This document shows positions 39,626 to 51,119 of a stretch of DNA of 64,000 bases, piece by piece. Numbering within the stretch: the first letter of the stretch is position 1; the number at the start of each line of letters is the position of its first letter. Source of the stretch: Atrichornis clamosus (Eukaryota > Chordata > Aves > Passeriformes > Menuridae). A program made the translations under genes and the position numbers. The stretch covers positions 22,489-86,488 of the forward strand of contig WBMZ01010300.1 of the NCBI GenBank assembly GCA_013400975.1. The letters are read 5' to 3'. Under the pieces are notes generated by a model, which had not been told where the DNA came from, did not search any database, and worked only from the letters and a program-made list of their open reading frames with translations.

Positions 39626-40220
39626 AGAAGCATAGAATGGTTTGGATTGGGAGGTACCTTAAAGATCATCTAGTTCCAACACCCCTGCCATGGGCAGGGA
39701 TATCTTCCACTAGATCAGGTTCCTCAAAGTCCCATCCAGCCTAGCCTTGGCCACTTCCAGGGGAGGGGCATCCACAACTTCACTGGGCAACCTGTTCCAG
39801 TGCCTCACCATCCTCACAGTGAAGAATTTTTTCCTAATATCTAGTCTAAACCTACTCTGTTTCAGTTTGAAGCCATTCTCCCTTTTCCTGACACTACTGT
39901 TCTTGTATAAAGTCCCTCTCCACCTCTCTTGCAATCCCTTTTGGGTACTGGAAGGTGCTGTAAAGTCTCCCCAGAGCCTTCTCTTCTCCAGGCTGAACAA
40001 CCCCAACTCTCTCAGCATGTCTTCATAGGACAGGTGCTTCAGTCCTCTGATCATCTTTGTGGCCCTCCTCTGGACCTGCTCCAAACAGGTCCACGACCTT
40101 CTTAAACAAGGGGCCCCAAAGCTGGATGCAGAATTCCTGGTGCGGTGTCACCAGAGTGGAATAGAGGGGGAGGGAGAATCACCTTACTTGACCTGCTGGC
40201 CACGCTTCTTTTGATGCAGC
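39626..40220 (-). mobile_element. CR1 LINE, longest copy, with ORF2 3' end
   Basis: About 595 bp of CR1 in minus orientation: the 3' end (CATAGAATGGTTTGGATTGG) at low coordinates, then untranslated tail and ORF2 C-terminal coding sequence. It is 5'-truncated within ORF2, so it cannot move by itself. This is the least eroded CR1 in the window and still has a long open frame. Confidence 0.97.
39710..40084 (-). pseudogene. CR1 ORF2 C-terminal remnant
   Basis: 124-codon open stretch encoding the C-terminal end of the CR1 ORF2 polyprotein, downstream of the reverse transcriptase core. Recognisable words are V-Q-R-R-A-T-K-M-I-R-G-L, L-S-Y-E-D, L-G-L-F-S-L-E-K-R-R-L and R-H-W-N-R-L-P-S-E-V-V-D-A-P. 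The endonuclease and reverse transcriptase domains are absent. The methionine at 40084 is internal to the original protein, so this is a relic, not a host gene. Confidence 0.93.
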
Positions 40221-40703
40221 ACATGAAGAAAGCACTGCATAGCTGACTCCATGCTCCATGTTCCTTCAGTGCACTCATAATGTTGGAACTTATTCTAACA
40301 ATAAGAAAACATGTTGTGACCTAGGCCAGGGCACTCTGTTGAAATATCATATGTCTTTCTCATTCATACTGTTAAGTGCAATGGTTTCAGGTAACTAGGG
40401 CAACAGTGCTGACATGTAATATACTAAGAAAGTGTTTAGCATATAATTTGATAAGTGGAGATTCTTACAATTATACTACAAATATTTCTTTCAACAAACA
40501 GTGGTACTCATAGATCTTTTAAATTACATTTTTAGCATGTCAGGAGAGTACTTCTACCCGAGGAAATGTGACATTATTTTGCTGTTGTGACTCTTGGGAC
40601 CAGGGAAGAAGCAGTCCAGACGGCCACCAGTGTTCAGTGACCGAGGAGTACTTTTCCCAGCAGTTGGCTCCAAGGACACGACAAAAAAGAATTGAAATTT
40701 TAG

Positions 40704-40718
40704 AGCTCCCTCTGCTGG
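40704..40718 (-). promoter_or_regulatory. CTCF-like motif, copy 2
   Basis: The same 15-base minus-strand word, CCAGCAGAGGGAGCT, as at 32536-32550, in the same orientation. The flanks on the T/A-rich side are also alike, suggesting both come from one short dispersed repeat. Confidence 0.4.
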
Positions 40719-42352
40719 TTCTACAGCAACTTTCATCCAAACGCTTTCCCGTCTGTCTGATTCCTCATTATCATTTAAACAATTTATTTAAGGTATTGTT
40801 GTATTAAAAAAAAAAAGTTACTACATTGCTTACCAGAGCATATATCTGTGGTAGTTGATGTTACATTGGAGAAAAACATGACATTCCTCTAACAAGGAGA
40901 GAAAAAGTTTCTTCTTTTAAGTCTACTTTCCGTATTTGCAAATGCATAGTGCATGTATGCAAGTGTTTAGTGGAAGCATATGTCCCTATCACTCCATTTT
41001 CCCACAAATTCCTAATATCTATGCATTCATGTTATGCAACTGCTTTTATACATGTTAGAGCTGGCCTTAGTAAGTACAAACAAGGTAAACCAGGAAGCCA
41101 ACACTTGGGAAAACAGCACGGAACAGCTCAAACTCATCCTTTACACACCTTATTTAACTGTTACACAGCCAAGAATTTCCCTCATTTTTATGCAAAGTGT
41201 TTTCTTACTGTCACGTAAATAAATGGCACTAAAGGGTTTCAGTTCAGACTTTGCTGTTCTAAGATGTAAGCAGGCTCAGTGTGCCACACAACACAATCAC
41301 ACGGGTATTTCAGGTGCATGTGGTTAAAAACCAACCAAACAACTGAGAGAGAACGCAGTCAGACATTAGGAACAGTGTACGTCCAAGGTATTGCTCAAGC
41401 TTCATTGTCTGCATTACCTCTAAAGAGAGCTCAGGGTGGTGGTTTGCTTTTTTATCAATTGCTTACCTTTCTTATAACTCTACAGCTGTTAATCCTCCAA
41501 GATTAAAATGAATCCCTCCACTTTGACAGGCAGTGGCTCATCTCCCACTGCTTTGCAGCAGGACTGCCATTACAGGTAAGTTTGCAGAGTAGGCTCCAAA
41601 GTGCATGGGATCAAATCTGAAACTCAAGCCTGTCTGGGACATGCTTGCTCTCTGCACACAACAACCTTCCCTGCAAAAAATTAGTTTTCTACTCCACCTT
41701 TGCAATTAATATGACATAGCCTTAACTTTAAAAGGTAAGATTTCATTATGTTCAAGTATTTTGTGAATGGATTCTGAATGGCATCTGAAAATAGACTGTA
41801 CAACTTTTCTCCTGTTTTCTTGTAGCTAGCACACCGGTTTTGCAGTTAAGCTGCAATAAATTCCAACCAACCAAGGTCTGCACTTCAGTTGTACCCTATA
41901 AAAAATTGTTAATAGTGGAGGTATATAATAGTGGAGTCCGCAATGAGGCTGATAAAATACTAACAGGAGAGCAATAATGTAATTACAGGAACAGCTGATT
42001 AAATCAGGATAGCACTTAACTGAATAAGATAATTCCAAATCTAATGATTATATTAGATTATATCATCATTTCAGTGACACTGCTGAGAGGTGATTAGAGA
42101 TGGAACTTTAACTTTCAACTTTTTAACAATTCAATTTACATTTATTTAATCACTAATATAGAAAAAAACCCTTTTATTTTCTCTGTGTTCATTGAGAGAA
42201 CAGTACATTTTCAGCTCCAGTTTGCTTGAAAAAGAGGTTTCTTTCAAAAGATTAGAAAGGTACTTAGTTCTGAATATTGATAACTGGATAATGGACCCAT
42301 AAATACATGCTGCTGAGCTGAATCTTGCAAAGGCCATTAAAAATTATCCTGC

Positions 42353-42360
42353 TGACGTCA
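42353..42360. promoter_or_regulatory. consensus CRE palindrome
   Basis: TGACGTCA, the full CREB/ATF palindrome, in AT-rich intergenic DNA. No CpG island or other promoter feature surrounds it, so function is unproven. Confidence 0.3.
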
Positions 42361-45300
42361 CTGGAAATATTCTGTCTGATTCTGGCAGAAACTGAAATGA
42401 TCTACTAGTGGCTTAAAAGTTTTAAATCTTCCCAACACTTTATGGTATATTTAAAATGATTTTGGCTTGTGTCTTTGTTATTTTTTTAAACAAGGAAAAT
42501 ATCTTTCAGTGATGCTGTTAATCACTAACTATGGAGTACAGCAGAGCTGTCGGACATAAATATTCAGAAACTGTAAGCCAGACACTGTAAAAAGTAATTC
42601 TAAAAAAAAAAAAAAAGTTAAATTTCCATAGTTTAAGGGGAATTTATACTACCTCTGAATACAAAAGTTTCTGAGGTCAATGTGATCCAAAAGAACCTCT
42701 TAAAAATCATGACTGTAATGTGTACACATTTCAGTTTGTGTTTCAAGAATGCAAAACCATAGCTTTGCATTCAAAGATATTTTTACATCTCCAAGCCTGA
42801 AAGTGGGAATGGAGTAAACCTGCTGTCTTACTAATAGTGTCAAGTGGGAATGAAGCTGGTGAAGCTGCATGCTTCCTGGAACTACAGCTCTGCTTCCAGG
42901 CCACCAAGATGGACTACAAGCAGAACTGCTGCTGCAGCTGCTCAGGTTGCTGACTGCCTCCCTCATGCTGAAACTACAGAAGTGTTACTTTTCTTCTGTG
43001 TGATGTTTTGTTCTGACAGGTGAACAGTGGCTTGTGGTGAGTAGGTACCTTGAATGGAGAAGGAAAACACTTCAGGACAAAGACAAGTAACATTTCCGGA
43101 AAAATGTGGTGTGCTCACCTAGTATTTGGCCATGAAGATAAGCAACAGAAGGATGCTGCTGAACATGGAAGATGACTACATCAGGGAACTTGCACCTCCC
43201 ACTCTTCTTCATCCCTGCTTTCAGCTGCCGGAGTACGGAGCTAGAGTAATGTTGACAGAAGTAACAGGGTGATTTGGAACTTGGTATCTGCCATCCAGAA
43301 GGTGCCAAACACCTTGTAAGTGATCATGATCATGTAGGTATTGCTTGTATGAGCTGTTCTGTTGGACACTGTAATGACACATATACTTCCTTCCTTGCCT
43401 TTTTACATATTTATCTCACGACTATTGAGTTCAAGTTAGGAAATGTTACTGGTTGAAAAGCCATTGTTCCAAAGGAGATCTCTTCCTAAATTGCCTTGCA
43501 AGAATACATCTTATTTGTACAATAATATTTCAATTTAAAAACAATATACATTTGTTATGCATATATTATTGTGTATTTAGTTACATAATGATATATATAG
43601 AAATATTACGTGCAAAATTGTAATTTCACATATGGGTTCAAAAGAATCAAACTTGACAAGAAACACATTTTCCCTCTTTTCTAAAATAGATGTGCTCTTT
43701 ACTCAGTAAAGGACAATGTTATTCCTTGGACCTATTAATATTCTTCTGTCTAAAAGGAAGGAAAGTATTGATAAGCAAAGGCACACCAGATACCTAAGGG
43801 AGATGACATAATTAGTATTCATTATTAATGAAGCTATTGCCTCATTCACATGAAATACACAGCACTTAATACTCTATTTACCTCATCTTCCCATCAATAA
43901 ATACATTCCCTCTAGAATGGGATATTATATGTCCTCGCTTGGGAGTTCTGTTCACATGGAATCCACTAATTAGAAGTTTCAGTTCAGTTTGACTTTGCCT
44001 TGTCTTTGGCTTTAGGTCACTTGGATTTGTAATCCTGGTGCATATCACATTATGATATTTAACACATTAATCTATGTATTAGATGAGAATCACAACATTC
44101 AGACTACTTGAGAATAACATGAGCAACAAGCCAACTCAGCCCTGTAGGGTTTCTTTTGCTTGCCATTTATTTAGAATGAAAAGCAGCATTTGAACTGGAG
44201 TGAAACTGGCTGGTGGTCAGCACAAGAATGTGTTAGCAGAGTAGCTCATACACATGGCACACGCTCCTCTTTTCAGTTTGTCTTTTGCCACATTTTTTGT
44301 GGCATGTCTAAAATTTTCATACTGCTGGAAAGAACTGAAGGTTGGTTTTGTAAGATGTTTACATGGCAAGTGATTCCTATTATAGGTTGTTTTACAAGCT
44401 CAAGGACCAGGTATCCATCCCAGAAGTGCCTTAAATAGGATGGGCAATTCATCCCAGGGAGCTGCACTGACAGTGCGGGACCAGGCAGTGACAACAGCCC
44501 CAAGTTTCAGAGAAAGAAGGCAACAAGGGTCTGGGAGGAACGGAAGGAGGTGAGGAGGCACCTCAAGGGGAGGATGAGAAATCAGTGGCAGCAGTCACAG
44601 GCCATGACTGATGTCTGCCAGTGGTCTCTAGCAAGACTGGACTATAAAGACATGAAGGACAACTTTGTCCTCCTAAATGTTGCAGGATTCTGAAAGGTAA
44701 CAAAATACCCACATATCATGATGTCTATACAAAGAATTTCAGGTGATTCTGAAGGATCAGGACTGATTAAGTGTAACTAATAGTGTAACTGTTTAAATTA
44801 AAGGAATCAGAAATATTAGAAGAAAACTGGGTATAAAATCAGCTGCTTCCTGCCTTGCTGCCTTTTCATTTTGGGGAAGTTTCACATAAATGTCTATGGA
44901 TTGCACTGTCTTAAGTGTCACTTTTGCAGCAATACGTCAATGAACAGGTGTCACAACTAGATTGCTGTATGCATCATCCTGAGACTCATCTGCAAGGTAA
45001 GCAGTAAACGAAGACATGAATTAAGGGGAAATTAAAACAGCACTAAAAAGATATTTTAAAAAATAAAGAAATGAAAAAAAACCCCAAACCAACAGGTAAA
45101 AATCCTCATAGAGATCTGAAAATAGCTTGTGGCTGTATAACCATGAACAGCTTTGTAGTTTGTCTTCACGTCATGAAGACTGTCATCAGTAGCATCTAAC
45201 CCAGAAAATACGTTCTGGGCATGGTTCATAGCCTGTTTCTGTAAATGGGAAGTAGAAAGGAAGACTCCTTAGGAAGCCTCTTTCAGCAGGACTTTCAAGC

Positions 45301-46449
45301 TATGAAAGAAGTGAGGAGACAGGCCATCAGAGAGGTCTGTAAATCAACCAGTGATGTATGTAACCACAGAGAACCATGACTCACAGCTCCCCCTTTCCAA
45401 ATACTGGCAAATAAGAAGTGGATCAGGCACTAAGCAGGGCTACATCATGACACTCTAAAATGTCATACCTGGGCTCCTAATTCAGAGGAATGTGGATCTC
45501 TTAAATCCGGTCTTGTTTTAGCCAAGGTTGTGTCTTTCCCAGCAAAAGTACCATGCATGCAGCAGGATTAAAAGAATTATGATAAAGCTTATATTTTTTA
45601 AAACATAAGAATATAATTAAACAATACATAACAAAGCTGTTGGGTTTTTTTGCTTTCCACCCCTGTTTTGACTCATCAGCATGTCCGCATGGGCTGTTCA
45701 GGAGAATACTACCACAGGACGTGATCTTGTCCCACACTGGCTTGATGAAATCTGGTTTCAGTCAAGGCAATGGAGTCTGGCCACTGAATATCTACCAGCA
45801 TTTCACTGCTGCTCACAAATGAGGGCCTGACCAACACGCTGCTAGAAACAGTGGCTTCTAAAATTTCATTCAAGTGGATTTTAAGACAGCAACATATACA
45901 TTCACCTTCCATAAACAGAGCTTAATAAAATGCTAGTGTATGCAGTAATAATTGGTTTGATAGATCATAGACTTAGAAAGGCAAGTGTTAAAACACGGAA
46001 ATAATGGCTCAGTGGGTGGCCAGGAAGACAGGCTGACAGGAAGTGACTCATCTGCCCATTGACTGCACAAAGCACTTCAAAAGGAAATTCACCTGTAGGT
46101 TAGCCCAGCAGACTGTCACTGCCATAGTGCTTTAAATTCTCCCATCATTGGGCTATTGTAGCACTCAAAAAACATTAAAACTTGTGATTATTTGTGGGGG
46201 AAGTTGGTTTATAAAGGGAAAGGAATGTTAACAATGTTCCCTGCCAAAGCATTGATAAACGGGTTCTGTGGCAATGGCAACAGTGAGGGAGAGAGTAAAT
46301 CAGTGGTAGGTATCATTTTCTTATTACTGTGAGTTTCTCATTTATCTTGGATGCTCTGAATTCATATTGTGAATCAGAAGCAGTACCACAGCACTAGTAT
46401 TTCAACTGGTCTGGTAAAGAACGATTGCAGCAGTATCTGCTTTTCCAAA

Positions 46450-46455
46450 TTTATT
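46450..46455 (-). terminator. possible MCM9 poly(A) signal
   Basis: An AATAAA hexamer on the minus strand, about 1.34 kb downstream of the MCM9 stop codon. It is the first canonical hexamer I found below 47790 on that strand, followed by T-rich sequence. A 3' UTR from 47790 to about 46430 is therefore plausible, but no transcript evidence is available and other sites may be used. Confidence 0.3.
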
Positions 46456-47790
46456 CTATGGTTACTTACCCCACACACTTGGCTGACTAGGACTTGTTTA
46501 GATAGATTTCATTCTATCACTCCAGACTACTTGGGCCTCACACTCCCTCAGTTCTCTGAAATTCTGCAGTATTTTAACTCAGTTGGTTTCAAGGGAGCTA
46601 CTTCTAAACAAATCAAGAGAGAATCAGATTTTTCTGCTAGCAAGTCTCTCAAGGGATCTACTGTGCTGTAAGCAACCACTCTATTCTCTGTTTACCTTGC
46701 AAGTAATAACAAGAATATTCTGTGGAGAATTCAAACACAGAAGAAACACACGAAGCAAGTCACTAGAAGAAAATTAAGGCTCACCTTTCTCTGTAAACAT
46801 GTAATGCATTAGTAAATTAACTTCCCATTAGACAAATGAACGACACAGGATGCAGCATGCTACAGTAGACAAACTGCAGCATGCAGTAAAACTCTAATCA
46901 CAATTAAAATATCCAAGTAAACATTGTCTGACTCAGAACCAAGCTACACTAGGGAAGCTCTTCACCATGCTGCTAGGTTTGAAGTGTAGCTTATATACCA
47001 GGGCTTAATGCCTGCATGAAAGTTACCCTGGTTACTGACGAGTCTCATTCAATCCCCTGAAATTCGTGGTCTCTGCAGACGAGAACACTGTGTTTACTAG
47101 ACTTGGGTTTTGATAAAATGACCCAGAATGCAGACGCAGATACCTGAACCAGTGTATTTAAAATTGAAATTAAAAAAACAGAAACAAAAAGCTCTTGATC
47201 TGTCTTCAACACTAGCTGTGTGATAAGGAGCACAGTAATCGGAGATGATGCAAAATTGTCATGATACTGATAATACAGAAATACTTACCACAGCATGATG
47301 ATAGATCACAATATTGATAACAATGCTGAGACAAACAACATATATAGATGAACAAAATATAACAAAATAGCTTGAGCATCATCATTTTTCTAAAGCAGCA
47401 TAGTCACTTGGAAGGACAATTTGAATCGTGTAGTTCTAATCGTTACATGAAATAAAGGATAAAGTCAATTAAGCCTGCTCTTCTACCAGATCACTCACTC
47501 TGGGCACACAAACTTAACTATGCAAGTCATAAGGGTTCATCAGGTCAATCAAAACAGTGAACTGAGATAAACAGACTTAGGAAGAGTTTAGAAAACTAAA
47601 AGCCACATCAGGCCTGCAGCACACACAGTCCTCAGCATATGTAAAGTATATGGCCCTTCGAGAAAGTATGTTTACTGGTGTAGACACAGGTCCAGGAGGC
47701 TCCTATGAAATGCTTTGAAAGCCACGGATACACTTGATAGAAGGGCGAAGATTCCGAACTGCATGTTAATTAGTTGGGAGGTTATACATG
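46456..47790 (-). other. MCM9: probable MCM9 3' UTR
   Basis: AT-rich non-coding DNA directly downstream of the MCM9 stop codon. I saw no recognisable repeat or second gene here. The end is set only by the candidate poly(A) hexamer, so the boundary is uncertain. Confidence 0.35.
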
Positions 47791-49306
47791 TCACGTGCTT
47801 GGATTTTTCCTAACCTCTTCATCCCAATCAAAATCTAACGTAGCATCATCTAGCTCTGCTATCGAGAAGAGAGATGTCTTTGTGACCACGCTGGCTTTAC
47901 TAGCATTTCCCAAGGCAAAACTCCTCCTTTTGCTAGGATTGCTCACGTGCACCTTCAGCGATGGGCTGTGGCTTTCCCTGTTAGAGTCAATCTTAATGGC
48001 AGGTGAGGTTTCCGATTTTGACTCAGGACGTGATACAAAGGAGAATGTTGACAGCTTGGCCAATGTGCTGGAGCGCACTTTCCCTGTGCTTGGACCACCA
48101 AGTTTCTCCTCTTCCTCCCTGTTCTTCTCAGTGGGTGGAGGTGACACAGCATCAAAACTGACATCAGAATGTGTTGTTGCACCTGCTCTGATCTCTTTCC
48201 CTAAAGCCTGACTCAGTTGCTCTTTATTCCTTTTATTATCAATTGATTGTTTTTCCAAACTATGTTTTCCTAAGTGAGTCAAAGTCATTGTGCATTTCTC
48301 AGGTGGGCAGCATCCTTTTGGCAGCTGCTCTCCCTGGAGCTGGTCTCCTGGTTTAAAAATAGTTTCACCCTGAAAAAGAGAAAATTCTTCATTTTTCTTG
48401 TCTGAAGAATGACCAAGTTTTGTCCTTGGTCTGAAAGAAAATTTAGCTAGTTTAGCAGCTGGGGGACTTCCACTTTCTTGCTCATAGGAATTTGCTGCCT
48501 TTTTTTCCTCCACTACTTGATCTTTACTTCTTTTTCTCATGGAAATTGTTGCACTTTTTGCAGCTACAGATACACTGTTCTCTTCTTCCCCTAGCACAGA
48601 ATCTGCATTGTTTGAGAGAACTGGCAGGCCAGAGGCAGGTAATACCGAAGGAAGGGCCTTTGCCTCGGGGTCCTGTGTACTAGTAAAGAATCCATGGGAT
48701 TTCTCCGTGTGCAGCCTCTGCCACCTTTTAGAAGCATGTTGTCTAATAACTGGGTCCTGCACACTAGCACTTGGCACTGGGTCTGGATTAATATCTTCTG
48801 AAGAACAGTTGTGTTCATCAGTCCTTTTCCTGCTTAACTTGGAAACTTTGTCCTGTTTCAAAGGAGCACTCAGATCCACAGTAGCTACTGACTCCCTTAT
48901 TCCATTTTGCTTGCTTGGTATTGAAGTAGATCTTTCTTCAGAACAGGATGTTTTACACAGGGGTTTTGAAGCCAAGTTATTTGGAGATACCTTGGGCACT
49001 GGAGGCTTCTGAGAATTTTCTGCAGCATCAATTCTGCTCTCTTCCAGGCTGTCAAACCATGCCAGGCTGTTTGTATTTTTGTTATTACCACGTTCCGGGT
49101 TGTACAAGGGTTCTAGGTGAATATCCCCTTCACAGCTGTCTTCAAGCAAAGGTGTCTGTGGCCCAGAGCTATCCTCTTGTTGATTTGAAGGTTCTGATTG
49201 AGACCTTTGCTTTGACTGCCCAAATGCATCCTCATTCAAGCATCTTGTGGTAGTACTGAAATTTGTCTCCTCAGGCTGCTGCTGGCATAAATTTTCCTTT
49301 TGCAAT
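47791..49306 (-). CDS. MCM9: MCM9 terminal coding exon (C-terminal extension)
   Basis: 1516-bp last coding exon, 504 codons plus a TGA stop. It encodes the long, largely disordered C-terminal tail that sets MCM9 apart from the replicative MCMs and carries nuclear import and repair-partner functions (family knowledge). Visible blocks: W-F-D near 49050, shared with human; basic clusters S-R-K-R near 48828 and R-K-R-S near 48535; A-A-K-L-A-K-F-S-F at 48433-48459; L-A-K-L-S-T-F-S-F at 48037-48063; S-K-R-R-S-F-A-L near 47922; and an acidic end, L-D-F-D-W-D-E-E, near 47820. All are recognisable in human MCM9 although the rest of the tail has diverged. The exon starts at the acceptor TTATAG; the open frame continues upstream to 49410 but that part is intron. 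Long plus-strand ORFs inside this exon are shadows. Confidence 0.96.
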
Positions 49307-50973
49307 CTATAAAATGAAAAAAAATTTGAACAATAGTAAATTATTTTTCTTCCTTTTTCTTTCTTCATCATATTAGTGATACATAATATGCACGACTGGT
49401 GGAAAGCCACAAATAATGTAGGTCACAAAAGCATATTATTAAGTTTCACATGCAGCTCCCAGAGCTGGTGTTGCAGTCTGTGATCTTTCAGCACCTTCAA
49501 CAGTAAGTGGGAGAATTTAGTGTACCCAAATAGAAGATGGGCAGATGAACAGAAAAAGCAACCATCTAAACTGCATTTCCTTGGGAAACCAAACAAAAAA
49601 CCCCAAAAAATAAACATAGAGCTTTGCACTACTTAAAACCATTGCTAGAGTCCCTCACAGATTTTACATATTCTGTAAGTCTATCTTCTAGAACTGGAAC
49701 CTAATTAAATCTTATCCTCAGCCAGGTAAAGCCCCAAATGAGTTATTGGAATGGAAAATCTGGGTAGTACTTGGAATAGTGGCTGTTGTTGGGTTTCTCT
49801 CATAATCACTATGTACTCAGCACGTCAAAAACATGTGATAGAATGAAAGCATCTCAGATCACTTACAAAACTTAATTATCACTGTCTGTGGCTATCAATA
49901 TTCTCAGGGCCCTCTAAAATAACAGAGGTGCTAGAATGAGGGTTCCCTCCAATCTCAGTATAGCTGATATTCTGTCTGTTGTACCTAAAGATATAATTCC
50001 CATGGCAGACAGCATTCTGTTTTTTGCTAAACAGTGATTAAAACCATAAGTGAAAAGCAGCCACATTCCATTCCAAAAGGGACTGCATTTATCTAGGAGA
50101 AATGATTCTTATGCATTATAAACATTTTCTCTGCTATATGAGAGAGATAACATTATTGACATGTAATTTTGACACGTATGTTTTAGAATAATTCTTGTAA
50201 TTGTTTACTAACAGGTTTATTCTTAACTTTTTTATGGAAAGTAGCAGAAATTATATGACAACATTAATCTTTTATCTTCCTTTAACAGTAAGAAAGAGTT
50301 TCTTTAGAGCCTAATTTCATTTCAGGACACAAATTTTTTTTTTTTTTTGTATTTTATATCCTTCCAATCCTAGGGTTTTTCTCTCAGGCTCAGTACATGA
50401 AAAGTCTTCTGTTAATAACAACAAATAGACTTCCCAAAGATTATTGCAGTGAGCTGAAAACTAGACATGAGACAGTGAAAATTCCAGCATGTAAAAAAAA
50501 AAATCACCCAAAAGAACAGAACATTGAATCAGGCTTACATTATCCGTTAACAAAAAGGTAAGGATCCTGACAAGCCTAACACAAAAGAAGGCTTTAAAAA
50601 ATCACAAAGCAGATGTGCTGTATTTTACCAAGCAAGTAACAAAAGGTTATATAAAACTATTTACTCAGCTACAGAATCTGTCATTTTAACCCTAAGAAGC
50701 TCTTCTGAAACTTATCTGAGCATAGTATTGAGCTACGCATTGCGAACTGAATAAAATGGTCTTAAAATATTTGTAAATTCTGTGATTCAGAGGGAGAAAA
50801 GATCTTGTGATGATCTCAGAGTGCTACTTTAAAACAATCTCCCTGATTATCCATGTCCTCTAAACAACAAGTCCCATCCCTATGTCAGACTATTTTTAGA
50901 CCCTCTCAAGATATTACTGTGAGACAAATTCTGTTTCCCTTCTGAATTAGTTTGTTACTTTGTGTATTATAAC
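49307..50973 (-). other. MCM9 last intron
   Basis: 1667-bp GT-AG intron. It contains a 15-16 base T run near 50335-50350 and otherwise AT-rich sequence. No repeat or gene recognised. Confidence 0.9.
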
Positions 50974-51119
50974 CTGTCAAGTCTTTGTAGCTCTTTGTGC
51001 AGCAGATCTGTCAGCTCCAGCCGCTCCAATATGAGTTCACACTGCATTCGGTACTGCGCCATTGGATTTTCTGGGAATGAGGTGTGTAAGGCATTGATGC
51101 CTCCGAGAAGTGCACCCCC
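50974..51119 (-). CDS. MCM9: MCM9 exon bridging helicase core and C-terminal extension
   Basis: 146-bp exon starting [19 protein letters not shown], then [17 protein letters not shown], and ending H-K-E-L-Q-R-L-D. The second half, rich in E, L and R, is probably helical or coiled. The acceptor is CCATAG with a pyrimidine-rich run upstream on the minus strand. The donor is GTTATA, a weaker 5' splice site than the GTAAG of the other exons (seen in sequence). The exon ends with two bases of an Arg codon completed by the first base of the last exon. Confidence 0.95.

Larger units (their letters stand above)
40221..46449. other. intergenic between the CR1 copy and the MCM9 3' end
   Basis: Holds the second CTCF-like site (40704-40718), a perfect CRE palindrome (42353-42360), A runs at about 40806 and 42602, and a 78-codon minus frame at 43072-43308 that I cannot assign. 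No gene supported. Confidence 0.55.

Noticed and set aside
1..47790. Search for PLN or CEP85L, the genes near MCM9 in mammals
   Set aside because: I found no stretch encoding the phospholamban transmembrane peptide or CEP85L coiled-coil exons. The region appears intergenic, but small exons could be missed by eye.
47774..49253. Plus-strand frames of 145, 157 and 101 codons
   Set aside because: They lie antisense to the MCM9 terminal coding exon, whose own frame is conserved with human MCM9; these are shadows.
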